Below, piece by piece: positions 7,722 through 16,770 of a DNA stretch of 64,000 nt (positions within the stretch are counted from its first letter, which is position 1; each line of letters starts with the position of its first letter). The stretch lies in the NCBI RefSeq assembly GCF_024600715.1, contig NZ_CP102332.1, positions 5,332,001 to 5,396,000 on the forward strand, in the 5' to 3' direction. The notes under the pieces were generated by a model, which ran no database searches, was not told the DNA's origin, and worked only from the letters and a program-made list of their open reading frames with translations. Source of the DNA: Streptomyces changanensis (lineage in GTDB: Bacteria; Actinomycetota; Actinomycetes; Streptomycetales; Streptomycetaceae). Both the position numbers and the translations under genes were made by a program.

Positions 7722-9557
7722 TCAGCCCAGGGGCAGGGTCAGGACCGCCGGGCTGCCGTCGGGCGAGCTGATCGTCGTGGTGCTGCCGTCGACGCTCGCG
7801 TCCGAGTAGAGCGGGTCCTTGCTGGTGACGACCAGCATCAGCCGGTGGTCCCCGGGCAGGTCGTAACCGGCGGCCTGCAGTCGCCAGGTGGCATTGAGGT
7901 CCTGGCCGGGGACCAGGTCGGTGAGGGTGAGCGGCTCGTGGGTGATGATGCGGGCGGTGTCGTCGGGGTGGACGTCGAACAGGTAGGCCACCAGGGTCGT
8001 GGCGGGGGCCGTGCTGCGGACGGTGAGGGTCAGTTCGGGGATGCCCCGGATCCGGCGCGCCGCGCCGCCCCGGCCGTCCGCCGCGAGGGGACCGCTGGTC
8101 CAGACGGCGAGGTTCTGGCGGTCGAACTTGTCCGTGACGTACGTCTTCGGGGTGCCGTTCCACTCGGCCTGGCCGGTCGTCATGAGGGCGTCCACCGCGA
8201 CGGCCTCCGTCGGCTGCCCGGCGGTGAACTCCCGCTCCCAGCCCGTCTCGGCCTCACCGGCCAGACCACCGTCACGATCCTCCGTGGCGGCGGCCGTGAG
8301 GTACCACCGTTCGGTGGAGGCGGTGACGGCGCCCCAGGACGGCCTGGACTCACGGGCGGCCGGGGTGACGATCTCGTTCTTCCCGGACTGCGGATCCGTC
8401 CGCGTCTCGTACGTGAACATGATCTGGCTGCTCACCGCGGACCAGGTGGGCACGTCGTTGTCGATGTCGCGCACGTGGTGGTCCAGCCAGGCGAGCGCCT
8501 CCTCGACCGGTGCGTTCGGCGCGCTGGACGGGATGGTCAGGCCGGCGCCCTCGGGTGCGGCGTGGTCGCCGATCCACAGGTTCAGCCGCTTGGGCACGGT
8601 CAGGGCGTCGAAGTGCTCGACGACCTGGTTGACCGGGAACAGCGTCTCGTGCCAGGTGTTGGAGAGGAACGTGGGGATGTCGCGGGTGTTGGTCGTTCCG
8701 ACGTACGAGGCCGGTGACCGCTCCTTCCCCCACCGCACCACCGCGTCGAGGTTCCGGCCCGCCTGGAAATCGTCCAGGATCTGCCGGGTGTCCGCGTCGA
8801 ACTTCCGCTCCACCGGGCCGCCGGTGAAGTTGATCAGCGCGGCGACGGCCGCCAGGTGCCGGGTGTCGCCGTGGTGGAGGCTGGTGGCCAGGTCGCCCCA
8901 GGTGCTCAGGGCCACGACCGCGTCCACGCGCCCGTCCGGGTCCTTCGCGGCGACCAGCTGGCTGATCCCCGAACCGTACGACTCGCCCATGAAGGCGATC
9001 CGGTGGGGGGCGAGGTGCTGTCGGGCGTAGTCGATGACGGTCGAGCCGTCGGCCCAGTCCGCCGGTCCGGCCACGTCGATGGTGCCCCCGGAGGTGAACG
9101 GGCCGTCGACGTATCCCCGGCCCGGCACGGCCATGGTCAGGCCGAGTCCCCGGGGGGTGTAGGCCAGCACGTGGTAGCCGCGCAGCGCCAACTGGAGGTA
9201 GGTGTACACGAACAGGCCCCAGCCGAACGGCGTCCAGCCCGAGGGGACGATCACCACGGGACGGGGCTCGTCGGTCCTGAGCCGGATCATGCACGCCGAC
9301 AGCCGTACGCCGTCCCGGGCGGTGATGTGCGGGAAGGAGAAGGTCGCGGCCTGCCGTGCCCGCTCCGTCAGCTCCCGGAGGTCCGGCGGCAGCGCCGGCT
9401 GCTCGGCCGTGCCGTCCAGGGTGGCGATCAGCGCCTCGGCGAGGTGGGCGGCGGCCGGGTCGATCGATGTGGGCGAGGTGTAGATGCCGTGCTGGGCGAT
9501 CCGGCTCAGCTGCGCTGCCGTGAAGGTGCTGACCCCGTCGTCGTGCGGGTTGCTCAC
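7722..9557 (-). CDS. CocE/NonD-family alpha/beta hydrolase with X-Pro peptidase C-terminal domain
   Basis: A 611-residue hydrolase. The nucleophile elbow GESYGSG lies near residue 206 in an alpha/beta-hydrolase core that starts around residue 80; the last ~200 residues (RIRGIPELTLTV, TTLVAYLFDVHPDD, GDHRLMLVVTSKDP) match the jelly-roll C-terminal domain of X-Pro dipeptidyl peptidase and cocaine esterase. No export signal is evident. Start GTG 9557 was chosen (VSNPHDDGVST) because GAGAGGA lies 9 bases before it; a longer frame exists but has shadow-like composition. It is divergent from a PadR regulator gene that probably controls it. Substrate (ester, amide or peptide) cannot be told. Confidence 0.75.
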   Translation of the reverse strand: MSNPHDDGVSTFTAAQLSRIAQHGIYTSPTSIDPAAAHLAEALIATLDGTAEQPALPPDLRELTERARQAATFSFPHITARDGVRLSACMIRLRTDEPRPVVIVPSGWTPFGWGLFVYTYLQLALRGYHVLAYTPRGLGLTMAVPGRGYVDGPFTSGGTIDVAGPADWADGSTVIDYARQHLAPHRIAFMGESYGSGISQLVAAKDPDGRVDAVVALSTWGDLATSLHHGDTRHLAAVAALINFTGGPVERKFDADTRQILDDFQAGRNLDAVVRWGKERSPASYVGTTNTRDIPTFLSNTWHETLFPVNQVVEHFDALTVPKRLNLWIGDHAAPEGAGLTIPSSAPNAPVEEALAWLDHHVRDIDNDVPTWSAVSSQIMFTYETRTDPQSGKNEIVTPAARESRPSWGAVTASTERWYLTAAATEDRDGGLAGEAETGWEREFTAGQPTEAVAVDALMTTGQAEWNGTPKTYVTDKFDRQNLAVWTSGPLAADGRGGAARRIRGIPELTLTVRSTAPATTLVAYLFDVHPDDTARIITHEPLTLTDLVPGQDLNATWRLQAAGYDLPGDHRLMLVVTSKDPLYSDASVDGSTTTISSPDGSPAVLTLPLG

Positions 9558-9799
9558 GAAGCCCGTCCTCTCGCTGTCGCCGACCGGACCTGCGGCGCGG
9601 TCGGCATGTGCGGTATGCCGGAAACCCGGCGATTCCTGGATCCTCCCTGCCGCCGGGGCGAGGGCACAGGGCGCTCGGAAGCGCGGCCGCCCTTCCACGC
9701 GATCCGAGCGCCCCCGAGCCCCCCGCGCGTCTCCGTCCGGGCGGAGGGCGCGGGTCGTCGCTCCACCCCGCTCGGCGAGCCGGTCCCGGACGCCGCGTC

Positions 9800-9912
9800 C
9801 GAGGGCCAGGACCAGGGCGAGGACGCGGACCCGGACTCGGACCAGGGCCAGGACCCGGACTCGGACCAGGGCCAGGACCCGGACCAGGACGCGGACCCGG
9901 ACTCGGACCCTG
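9800..9912. repeat. Degenerate hexamer/24-base tandem repeat in a divergent promoter region
   Basis: About 110 bases built of GGACCC, GGACTC, GGACCA and GGGCCA hexamers; the 24-base super-unit starting CGGACTCGGACCAGGGCCAG occurs twice in tandem with shorter variants on each side. The remaining part of the 428-base gap between the two divergent genes (9558-9985) shows nothing else except the palindrome at its right end. Confidence 0.75.
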
Positions 9913-9929
9913 GTACTCCAGAAGGTGAT

Positions 9930-9947
9930 TACTCATTTCCTTGAGTA
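9930..9947. promoter_or_regulatory. Candidate PadR operator
   Basis: TACTCA (9930-9935), six-base spacer, TGAGTA (9942-9947): a perfect 6-base dyad in the only A/T-rich patch of the region, 38 bases before the padR-like start codon. PadR proteins usually bind such dyads near their own promoter. Confidence 0.45.
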
Positions 9948-9985
9948 TGATCCGGCGAAGGGGCGAAGAAAGGGAGGTGCCTCCG

Positions 9986-10555
9986 ATGGCCTTGCGACAT
10001 GCCGTGCTGGCGGCGCTGCTGGACGGCGAGTACAGCGGGTACCAGCTGGCGAAGGCGTTCGACGTCGGCGTCGCCAACTTCTGGCACGCACTGCCCCAGC
10101 AGCTGTACGCCGAGCTGACCAAGCTGGAGAAGGAAGGGCTGGTCGCGGGTCGGGAGGTGGTCCAGGAGACCCGGCCCAACAAGCGGCTGTTCCACGTCAC
10201 CGACGCGGGCCGCGCCACGCTGGAGGAGTTCGCCGCGGCCGCGTCGAAGCCCTCGTTCATCCGCGACGACCTGCTCGTCAAGGTCCAGGTCGCCGACCGC
10301 ATCGGTACCGCGTCGGTGATCGAGCAGCTCGAAGAGCGAGCCTCCGTGGCCGAGGGGAAGATCGAGCTCCTCGACAAGCTGCTGCGGCACATGCGCGGCG
10401 ACGCGGACGAAGAGGAGTTCCTGCGCCGGGGCGAGCGGATCGGGCCGTACCTGACCTGCCTGCGCGGCCTCGCCTTCGAGCAGGGCCACCGGGACTGGTG
10501 CCTGCGGATCGCCGCTGTCCTGCGGGAAAGGCGGACGACCCGTGCCGAGTGGTGA
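9986..10555 (+). CDS. PadR-family transcriptional regulator
   Basis: A 189-residue protein with the PadR winged helix at residues 1-80 (ALRHAVLAALLDGEYSGYQL, then FWHALPQQLYAELTKLEKEG and GREVVQETRPNKRLFHVTDA), followed by the helical C-terminal dimerisation domain (residues 95-185). Start ATG 9986 follows AGGGAGG with an 8-base gap; ATG 9947 upstream lacks a site. It overlaps the next gene by 14 bases and is divergent from the CocE-type hydrolase gene, so it probably represses one or both until a phenolic or drug-like ligand binds. Confidence 0.88.
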   Translation: MALRHAVLAALLDGEYSGYQLAKAFDVGVANFWHALPQQLYAELTKLEKEGLVAGREVVQETRPNKRLFHVTDAGRATLEEFAAAASKPSFIRDDLLVKVQVADRIGTASVIEQLEERASVAEGKIELLDKLLRHMRGDADEEEFLRRGERIGPYLTCLRGLAFEQGHRDWCLRIAAVLRERRTTRAEW

Positions 10556-11360
10556 ATACGCGCGCTACGTCGCCCTGGGCGACAGCCAGACCGAGGGGAT
10601 GGGGGACGGGGACGACACCGTCGGCCTGTGCGGTTTCGCCGACCGGCTCGCCGAACACCTCGCAGCCGTCAACCCCGGTGTCCGATACGCCAATCTGGCC
10701 GTCCGAGGACGTACCGCCGGCCAGGTCCGCACGGAACAGCTGGGGCCTGCCCTGGCCCTGCGCCCCGACCTGGCCACCGTCGTCGCCGGGGTCAACGACC
10801 TGCTCCGGCCCCGGTTCGACGCCGCGGAGGCGGCCGGGCACCTGGAGGAGATGTTCGCCGCGCTGACGGCTGCCGGGACCCACGTGGTGACACTGACCTT
10901 CCCCGACTTCGGGAAGATCGCGCCCCTTGCCCGGCCCATCAGGTCCCGCGTGTTCGACCTCAACACCCGCATCCGTGCCGCGGCCGCCCGTCACGGGGTC
11001 ACGGTCGCCGAAACGGACCGGCACGCCGTCACCACCGACCCACGACTGTGGACCGCGGACCGACTCCACGCCAGCTCCCTCGGCCACGAACGGATCGCCG
11101 CGGCCCTCGCCCAGGCCCTCCGCCTGCCCGGAAGCGACGACGCCTGGACACGCCCCCTCCCGCCGCAGAGGGTCGCCACGGGCTGGCACGCCGCAGGAGC
11201 CGAACTGCGCTGGGCGGCCACTTTCCTCGGTCCCTGGCTCGGACGCCGTCTGCGCGGCCGGTCCTCCGGCGACGGCCGTACCGCGAAACGCCCGCGGCTC
11301 CTGCCCGTGAGCGCCACCGCCGACTCCTCGGCGGGCACCGGGCGACGGGAAGGTCCGTAG
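10542..11360 (+). CDS. SGNH/GDSL hydrolase
   Basis: A 272-residue esterase-type protein with all four SGNH blocks: block I GDSQTEG near residue 13 (nucleophile Ser in GDSxTxG), block II Gly within NLAVRGRTAGQ, block III GVNDLL near residue 84, and block V D-x-x-H seen as WTADRLHASSLGH near residue 168. Start GTG 10542 lies inside the end of the PadR gene, so translation is coupled. The last 60 residues are arginine-rich and disordered. No signal peptide, so a cytoplasmic esterase/lipase; substrate unknown. Confidence 0.82.
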   Translation: MPSGEYARYVALGDSQTEGMGDGDDTVGLCGFADRLAEHLAAVNPGVRYANLAVRGRTAGQVRTEQLGPALALRPDLATVVAGVNDLLRPRFDAAEAAGHLEEMFAALTAAGTHVVTLTFPDFGKIAPLARPIRSRVFDLNTRIRAAAARHGVTVAETDRHAVTTDPRLWTADRLHASSLGHERIAAALAQALRLPGSDDAWTRPLPPQRVATGWHAAGAELRWAATFLGPWLGRRLRGRSSGDGRTAKRPRLLPVSATADSSAGTGRREGP

Positions 11361-11403
11361 CGACGGCATCGGCCCCCAGGCGCGGCCCCCGGACCCGGGG
11401 ATC

Positions 11404-11428
11404 CGTGGTGACGCCGCGCGTCACCACG
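11404..11428 (+). terminator. Hairpin after the SGNH hydrolase gene
   Basis: CGTGGTGACG (11404-11413), loop CCGCG, CGTCACCACG (11419-11428), a perfect 10-base stem 44 bases after the stop. Between here and 11620 I see only a 17-base near-perfect direct repeat (CGACGGGTG-T/C-CACGCCG at 11588 and 11608). Confidence 0.6.
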
Positions 11429-11623
11429 CGCTGTACGGGGCCGCGTCCCCTGGTTCCGGTCGGCCGGACCCCGGCGATCGTGCCGAGGGCGGGGCCCGCG
11501 TCGCCGCGGGCGCGGACGGCAGCCGCGCGGGTGGCCGGGCGGGTGGCCGGGCGGTGTCCATGCCGGGAGGCGAGGGCCTCCCCGCCCGACGGGTGTCACG
11601 CCGAATCGACGGGTGCCACGCCG

Positions 11624-11653
11624 GAAGGGCCGCGACAGGTGTCGCGGCCCTTC
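11624..11653 (-). terminator. Terminator of the cold-shock gene
   Basis: GAAGGGCCGCGACA (11624-11637) pairs perfectly with 11640-11653; the functional loop must be a few bases wider than the two left. It starts 28 bases beyond the stop of the leftward cold-shock gene. Confidence 0.75.
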
Positions 11654-11680
11654 GTCACCCCGAGATCGGTCCGGAGGAGT

Positions 11681-11881
11681 TCAGCCTCGGACGATGTTCT
11701 GCGCCTGCGGCCCCTTCGGTCCCTGGCCGACATCGAACGTGACGCGCTCGCCCTCGGTCAGCTCGCGATACCCGTTGCCCTGGATTTCGGAGTAGTGGGC
11801 GAAGACGTCCGGGCCGCCTTCCTGCTCGATGAACCCGAAGCCCTTCTCGGAGTTGAACCACTTCACGGTGCCGCTGGCCAT
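11681..11881 (-). CDS. CspA-family cold-shock protein
   Basis: A 66-residue single OB-fold cold-shock domain: [20 protein letters not shown] carries the RNP-1 motif KGFGFI, and DVFAHYS is RNP-2. It binds single-stranded RNA/DNA and acts as an RNA chaperone. Length is exactly that of Streptomyces Csp/SC7.0 proteins. RNP-2 has FAHYS where FVHFS is commoner, as in several actinobacterial paralogues. The gene stands alone between terminators; upstream 11882-12152 is its promoter region, with nothing else recognised. Confidence 0.95.
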   Translation of the reverse strand: MASGTVKWFNSEKGFGFIEQEGGPDVFAHYSEIQGNGYRELTEGERVTFDVGQGPKGPQAQNIVRG

Positions 11882-12152
11882 ACTGCATTCGTCCTTCGCT
11901 CATGCACGGAGCAGCCCATGGTCGGACGTGCCCCGGCCCCTGCTGAATCAGGAGCCACAGTGGTTCTACCCCGCTTCGGCCGGATCATCCTACGGACGAC
12001 ACGCCGTTGCCCCGCCACGGTCCGCCGGGCAGCGGTTCCGCCACTCCTCCGCCGGTGAGGGGCCCGGCGGTCACGGCGAGGCCTCCCGTCGGCCGAACCG
12101 CCGCCCGACCCGCTTCATCCGAGGTCAGGCGGGGTGCGGCGGCATTCGCGTA

Positions 12153-13682
12153 TCAGATGTCGCGGAAGATCTCGATCTGGGCGCCGACCGAGTTGAGGCG
12201 CTCGGCGAGGTCCTCGTAGCCGCGGTTGATGACGTAGACGTTGCGCAGGACGGAGGTGCCCTCGGCGGCCATCATGGCCAGGAGGACCACCACGGCGGGG
12301 CGCAGGGCGGGCGGGCACATCATCTCGGCGGCGCGCCAGCGCGTGGGGCCCTCCACCAGGACGCGGTGCGGGTCCAGGAGCTGGAGGCGGCCGCCGAGCC
12401 GGTTGAGGTCCGTCAGGTAGATGGCGCGGTTGTCGTAGACCCAGTCGTGGATGAGGGTCTGACCCTGTGCGGAGGCGGCGATGGCCGCGAAGAACGGGAC
12501 GTTGTCGATGTTCAGTCCCGGGAACGGCATGGGGTGGATCTTGTCGATGGGCGCCTCCAGCTTGGAGGGGCGCACCGTCAGGTCCACGAGCCGGGTGCGG
12601 CCGTTGTCCGCGGTGTACTCGGTGGAGCGGTCGTGGTCGAGGCCCATCTCCTCCAGGACCGCGAGCTCGATCTCCAGGAACTCGATGGGGACCCGGCGGA
12701 TCGTCAGCTCCGACTCCGTCACCACGGCGGCGGCGAGCAGGCTCATCGCCTCGACCGGGTCCTCGGAGGGGGAGTAGTCGACGTCCACGTCGATGTGGGG
12801 GACGCCGTGGACGGTGAGGGTCGTGGTGCCGATGCCGTCGACGCGTACGCCCAGGGCCTCCAGGAAGAAGCAGAGGTCCTGGACCATGTAGTTGGAGGAC
12901 GCGTTGCGGATGACGGTGGTGCCGTCGTGGCGCGCGGCGGCCAGCAGCGCGTTCTCGGTGACGGTGTCGCCGCGTTCGGTCAGGACGATGGGACGGTCGG
13001 GGGAGACCGACGGGTCGACCTGGGCGTGGTACAGGCCCTCGGTGGCCGTGATGTCGAGACCGAACCGGCGCAGGGCGATCATGTGCGGCTCGATGGTGCG
13101 GGTGCCGAGGTCGCAGCCGCCGGCGTAGGGCAGCTTGAAGGAGTGCACGCGGTGCAGGAGCGGCCCGAGGAACATGATGATCGAGCGGGTGCGGCGGGCC
13201 GCGTCCGCGTCGATCGCCTCCATGTTCAGCTCGGCGGGCGGCGCGATCTCCAGGTCGCGGCCGTCGTTGATCCAGCGGGCGCGGACGCCGATGGAGCTGA
13301 GGACCTCCAGCAGCCGGTAGACCTCCTCGATCCGTGCGACGCGGCGCAGGACGGTGCGGCCCTTGTTCAGCAGGGAGGCGCACAGCAGGGCCACGCAGGC
13401 GTTCTTGCTCGTCTTGACGTCGATGGCGCCGGAGAGGCGGCGGCCACCGACCACCCGGAGGTGCATGGGTCCGGCGTAGCCCAGCGAGACGATCTCGCTG
13501 TCGAGTGCCTCGCCGATACGGGCGATCATCTCAAGGCTGATGTTCTGGTTTCCGCGCTCGATGCGGTTGACGGCGCTCTGGCTGGTGGCCAGCGCCTCGG
13601 CGAGCTGCGTCTGTGTCCAGCCGCGGTGCTGGCGGGCGTCACGGATGAGCTTGCCGATGCGTACGAGGTAGTCGTCTGCCAT
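12153..13682 (-). CDS. XRE HTH domain fused to a MurA-like enolpyruvyl transferase
   Basis: A 509-residue protein. Residues 8-62 are an XRE-type helix-turn-helix (KLIRDARQHRGWTQTQLAEA, SQSAVNRIERG). Residues 72-509 follow the EPT fold of UDP-GlcNAc 1-carboxyvinyltransferase; K93-N94 match MurA K22-N23, and the catalytic loop AGGCDLGTRTIEPH keeps the cysteine at C190 (E. coli C115). The late MurA loop is less conserved. The start overlaps no ribosome site; a TAnnnT element six bases before ATG suggests a leaderless message. It resembles S. coelicolor SCO5998, the second 'MurA' next to acnA. Role is unknown: a regulator built on a metabolite-binding EPT fold, or a secondary enolpyruvyl transferase. 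Confidence 0.85.
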   Translation of the reverse strand: MADDYLVRIGKLIRDARQHRGWTQTQLAEALATSQSAVNRIERGNQNISLEMIARIGEALDSEIVSLGYAGPMHLRVVGGRRLSGAIDVKTSKNACVALLCASLLNKGRTVLRRVARIEEVYRLLEVLSSIGVRARWINDGRDLEIAPPAELNMEAIDADAARRTRSIIMFLGPLLHRVHSFKLPYAGGCDLGTRTIEPHMIALRRFGLDITATEGLYHAQVDPSVSPDRPIVLTERGDTVTENALLAAARHDGTTVIRNASSNYMVQDLCFFLEALGVRVDGIGTTTLTVHGVPHIDVDVDYSPSEDPVEAMSLLAAAVVTESELTIRRVPIEFLEIELAVLEEMGLDHDRSTEYTADNGRTRLVDLTVRPSKLEAPIDKIHPMPFPGLNIDNVPFFAAIAASAQGQTLIHDWVYDNRAIYLTDLNRLGGRLQLLDPHRVLVEGPTRWRAAEMMCPPALRPAVVVLLAMMAAEGTSVLRNVYVINRGYEDLAERLNSVGAQIEIFRDI

Positions 13683-13688
13683 AGAGGC

Positions 13689-13709
13689 AGGCTATCTCAG
13701 ATATGAGAT
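13689..13709 (-). promoter_or_regulatory. Leaderless promoter and ATCTC-N6-GAGAT operator of the HTH-MurA gene
   Basis: On the minus strand TAGCCT (13694-13689) lies six bases before the ATG, the spacing of a -10 box for a leaderless transcript. Directly upstream is the dyad ATCTC (13694-13698), six bases, GAGAT (13705-13709), in fact ATCTCA-GATA-TGAGAT. It would lie between -10 and -35 and so could serve autorepression by the encoded HTH. Confidence 0.55.
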
Positions 13710-14086
13710 GGCCTTCTCGTTGGGCTGCGCCATCCGCGTCAGCGGGACGTATCAGCGCATGTCAGGACCTGTGCACCGGGCGCCGGTTGGCTGTCGGCGG
13801 CGGATGAGGCCGCGTCACCCCTCCCTGGGTACCCCGCTTCGCCGGCTTCTCTCGGAAAACCCCCGAAGTTGCCCGAATCGGACGGATGGCCTTCGGGGTG
13901 GTGCCGAGGGGTGCCGCCGAGGGAGTGGCGCGGAGGGGCCGGTGAGAGGCGGGCGGGCGCGTCACGCGTTCACAAGCGCATCGCGTGCGGCAACGCACCC
14001 GTGGTTCACGGACGGCAAGCGACCTAAGTTATGCCGGAACATCACCACAAGCAACATGCCAGGGGAAACCCGGTAGGGATACAGCG
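13710..14086. other. Divergent intergenic region, HTH-MurA gene / MMPL gene
   Basis: About 380 bases with no open frame I would defend. Apart from the operator at its left end I see only AT-richer stretches near 14020-14080 that probably hold the MMPL promoter. Confidence 0.5.
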
Positions 14087-16519
14087 ATGTTGACCCGACT
14101 TGCCCGTCTCGCCATCAATCGGCCGAAATGGGTCCTCGTCGGCGCGCTACTGGTCGTGGTCTTCTGCGGCGTCTTCGGTGCGTCGGTGACGGATCGGCTG
14201 AAGGCCGGCGGGTACACCTCGCCGGACTCCGAGTCGGCCCGTGCCGCGAAGCTCGTCAACGAGCACTTCGACGGCGCCCAGCCCAACCTCATCGTCGCCG
14301 TGACCACCGGCGCCGGGGCCGACGCGGGTGCCGGGGCGGCCGCGGGCGCGGGCGTCGACAGCGCCGCGGCGCGCCGCGCGGGCGCGCGGATCACGGAGTG
14401 GATGGGCGCGCGCGACGACATCGAGGGCGTGCAGTCCTACTGGACCCTCGGGCCGCAGGCCGGTGCCGCGCTGCGCAGCGAGGACGGCGCCAGCGGTCTC
14501 GTCATGGCGCGCATCGACGCCAGCGACACCGACCTGCCGAAGATCGCGGAGCGGGTGAAGGCGGACCTCCCGCGGCCGGAGGGGGTCACCGTGCGGGTCG
14601 GCGGCTACGGCCCGCTCACCGCCGAGATGGAGAGTCAGGTCACCCGGGACGCCACCATCGGCGAAGCCGTGGCCTTCCCCATCTCCCTCATCGTGCTCGT
14701 CGTCGTCTTCGGCAGCCTCGTCGCGGCCGGCCTGCCGCTGCTCATCGGCGCGGTCTCCATCGTGACGACGCTCGCCATCCTGCGCCTGGTCACCACCTTC
14801 GCGGACGTGTCCATCTACGCCCTCAACATGACCACCGTGCTCGGGCTCGCCCTCGGCATCGACTACAGCCTCTTCATGGTGAGCCGGTTCCGCGAGGAGC
14901 TGCGCAACGGCCTCGACGTCCCCGCCGCGGTCCTGCGCACCGTCCAGACGGCCGGCCGTACCGTCATGTTCTCCGCGGTGACGGTGGCGCTCGCCCTCGC
15001 CGCGCTCATCGTCTTCCCGATGTTCTTCCTCAAGTCGTTCGCGTACGTCGGCGTCGCCGTCGTGCTCGCCGCGGCCCTCGCCGCCGTCCTGGTGCTGCCC
15101 GCGGCCCTCACCCTGCTCGGCCACCGCGTCGACAGGTACGACGTCCGCGTCCCGCTGCGTCGCTGGTTCGGGATGAAACCGCCGCGGTGGGTCGCGCCGG
15201 AGGAGAGCCGCTGGTACCGGATGGTCGTGGCCGTCACGCGCCGCGCCGTGCCCGTCGCCGTCCTCACCACCGTCGGTCTGCTGGTGCTCGGCGCGCCCTT
15301 CCTGTCGTCCAAGTGGGGGTACCCCGACGACCGGGTGATCGCCGCGTCCGCCGCCGAGAGCCGCCAGGTCGGCGACCTGCTGCGGGAGGAGTTCGCCCAG
15401 GACGCCGCCGCCTCGATGACCGTCGTGCTGCCCGGCTTCGACGGCGGGGCCCGCGAACTCGCCCCGTACGCCACGGCGCTCTCCCGTGTCGACGGCGTGT
15501 CGACCGTCGTGAGCGGCGGCGGCACCTTCGCCGACGGGGCGCAGGTCGGCCCCGCCGCGGCCGGGATGGTGAACGACGCGGGCGCCGTCGTCCGCGTCGG
15601 CACCGCCGTCGACCCGTACTCCGACGACGGCGAGCGGCTGCTGACCGCCCTGCGCGACGTACGGGGACCGGGCGAGGCGCTCTTCGCCGGCGCCGCGGCC
15701 GAGAACCAGGACGTGCTGGACGCCCTCACCGGGCCGCTGCCGTACGCGGCCGCGCTCATCGCGCTCACCATGTTCGTGCTGCTGTTCCTCTTCACCGGCA
15801 GCGTGGTGCTGCCCGTGAAGGCGCTGCTGATGAACACGCTGTCGCTCGCCGCCGCGTTCGGCGCGATGGTCTGGGTCTTCCAGGAGGGCCACCTCTCCGG
15901 CCTTCTCGGCTTCACGCCGACCGGCTACCTCGTCGCCAACATCCCGGTCCTGATGTTCTGTCTGGCGTTCGGCCTGTCGATGGACTACGAGGTGTTCCTG
16001 CTCTCCCGCATCCGCGAGGAGTGGCTCGCCTCCGGCCGCACCACCACCGAGGACAACACGCACGCCGTCGCGATGGGCGTCGCCAGGACCGGTCGCGTCT
16101 TCACCGCCGCCGCGCTCCTCATGGCCATCGTCCTGATCGGCATGGGCGTGTCGAAGGTGTCGTTCATGCAGCTCTTCGGGCTGGGGCTCGCCCTGACGGT
16201 CCTGGTGGACGCCGTCGTCGTCCGCTGCCTGCTCGCCCCGGCCATGATGCGGCTGATGGGCCGTTTCAACTGGTGGGCGCCGCCCGCGCTGAGCCGGCTG
16301 CACGCCCGTATCGGCCTCACGGAGGAGGCGCACCCGGCCCCGCCGGCCGACCGGCACGAGCCCGCCGCGGCCGGCGGCGCGTCCGCCGGAGCCCCGGCGC
16401 CCACCGGCGACCCGACCACCGGAGCCGCCCGTACCGACGGGACCGTACGGACCGACGGGACCGCCCGTACCGACGGGACCGCCCGTACCGACGGGACCGT
16501 ACGGACCGACGGCCGCTGA
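14087..16519 (+). CDS. MMPL-family (RND) transporter
   Basis: An 810-residue polytopic protein with the duplicated MMPL layout: a first transmembrane helix at about residues 15-35, an external loop to about 190, five helices to about 345, a helix near 385, a second external loop to about 540 and five more helices to about 725. Family signatures include ALGIDYSLFMVSRFREE near residue 261 and FGLSMDYEVFLLSRIREEW near residue 630, with the paired charged residues used for proton coupling. Such proteins export lipids or antibiotics. Start ATG 14087 follows TAGGGA. The C-terminal ~80 residues are disordered and end in an RTDGT repeat. Gene stands alone; substrate unknown. Confidence 0.9.
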   Translation: MLTRLARLAINRPKWVLVGALLVVVFCGVFGASVTDRLKAGGYTSPDSESARAAKLVNEHFDGAQPNLIVAVTTGAGADAGAGAAAGAGVDSAAARRAGARITEWMGARDDIEGVQSYWTLGPQAGAALRSEDGASGLVMARIDASDTDLPKIAERVKADLPRPEGVTVRVGGYGPLTAEMESQVTRDATIGEAVAFPISLIVLVVVFGSLVAAGLPLLIGAVSIVTTLAILRLVTTFADVSIYALNMTTVLGLALGIDYSLFMVSRFREELRNGLDVPAAVLRTVQTAGRTVMFSAVTVALALAALIVFPMFFLKSFAYVGVAVVLAAALAAVLVLPAALTLLGHRVDRYDVRVPLRRWFGMKPPRWVAPEESRWYRMVVAVTRRAVPVAVLTTVGLLVLGAPFLSSKWGYPDDRVIAASAAESRQVGDLLREEFAQDAAASMTVVLPGFDGGARELAPYATALSRVDGVSTVVSGGGTFADGAQVGPAAAGMVNDAGAVVRVGTAVDPYSDDGERLLTALRDVRGPGEALFAGAAAENQDVLDALTGPLPYAAALIALTMFVLLFLFTGSVVLPVKALLMNTLSLAAAFGAMVWVFQEGHLSGLLGFTPTGYLVANIPVLMFCLAFGLSMDYEVFLLSRIREEWLASGRTTTEDNTHAVAMGVARTGRVFTAAALLMAIVLIGMGVSKVSFMQLFGLGLALTVLVDAVVVRCLLAPAMMRLMGRFNWWAPPALSRLHARIGLTEEAHPAPPADRHEPAAAGGASAGAPAPTGDPTTGAARTDGTVRTDGTARTDGTARTDGTVRTDGR
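16430..16516 (+). repeat. 15-base repeat coding the RTDGT tail of the MMPL protein
   Basis: Six in-frame copies of a five-residue unit R-T-D-G-T (last copy RTDGR), with alternate third bases, at the very C terminus. The unit also contains CGTACCGACGG, close to an inverted copy of CCGTACGG, so slippage is likely. Confidence 0.8.
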
Positions 16520-16770
16520 GCCACCCGGTCGGCCCCGCCGCCCCGCCTCCGCACGGCATGACGTGGCCGTCGTCGCGGGGGCCGGGGCCCGTGGGCGGCC
16601 GCGCTCCCACGACACGCCCACCGGTGAAGATCCTGTGATCTCCCGTCCCGCCCCCGCCGCCGGGTGGGAGAAAGGGGCGGCGTCGTCGCGCTTTTCGCCG
16701 GCGACCCTCCGCACGCCCGGTGTTGTACCGTGAGCGGGCGGTTGCCGGGGGCAGCGAAGGGCACGGAGCG

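Noticed and set aside
9484..9944. Acidic DPDSDQGQ-type peptide encoded by the hexamer repeat
   Set aside because: No ribosome site, antisense to the hydrolase gene for most of its length, and only a by-product of the repeat frame.
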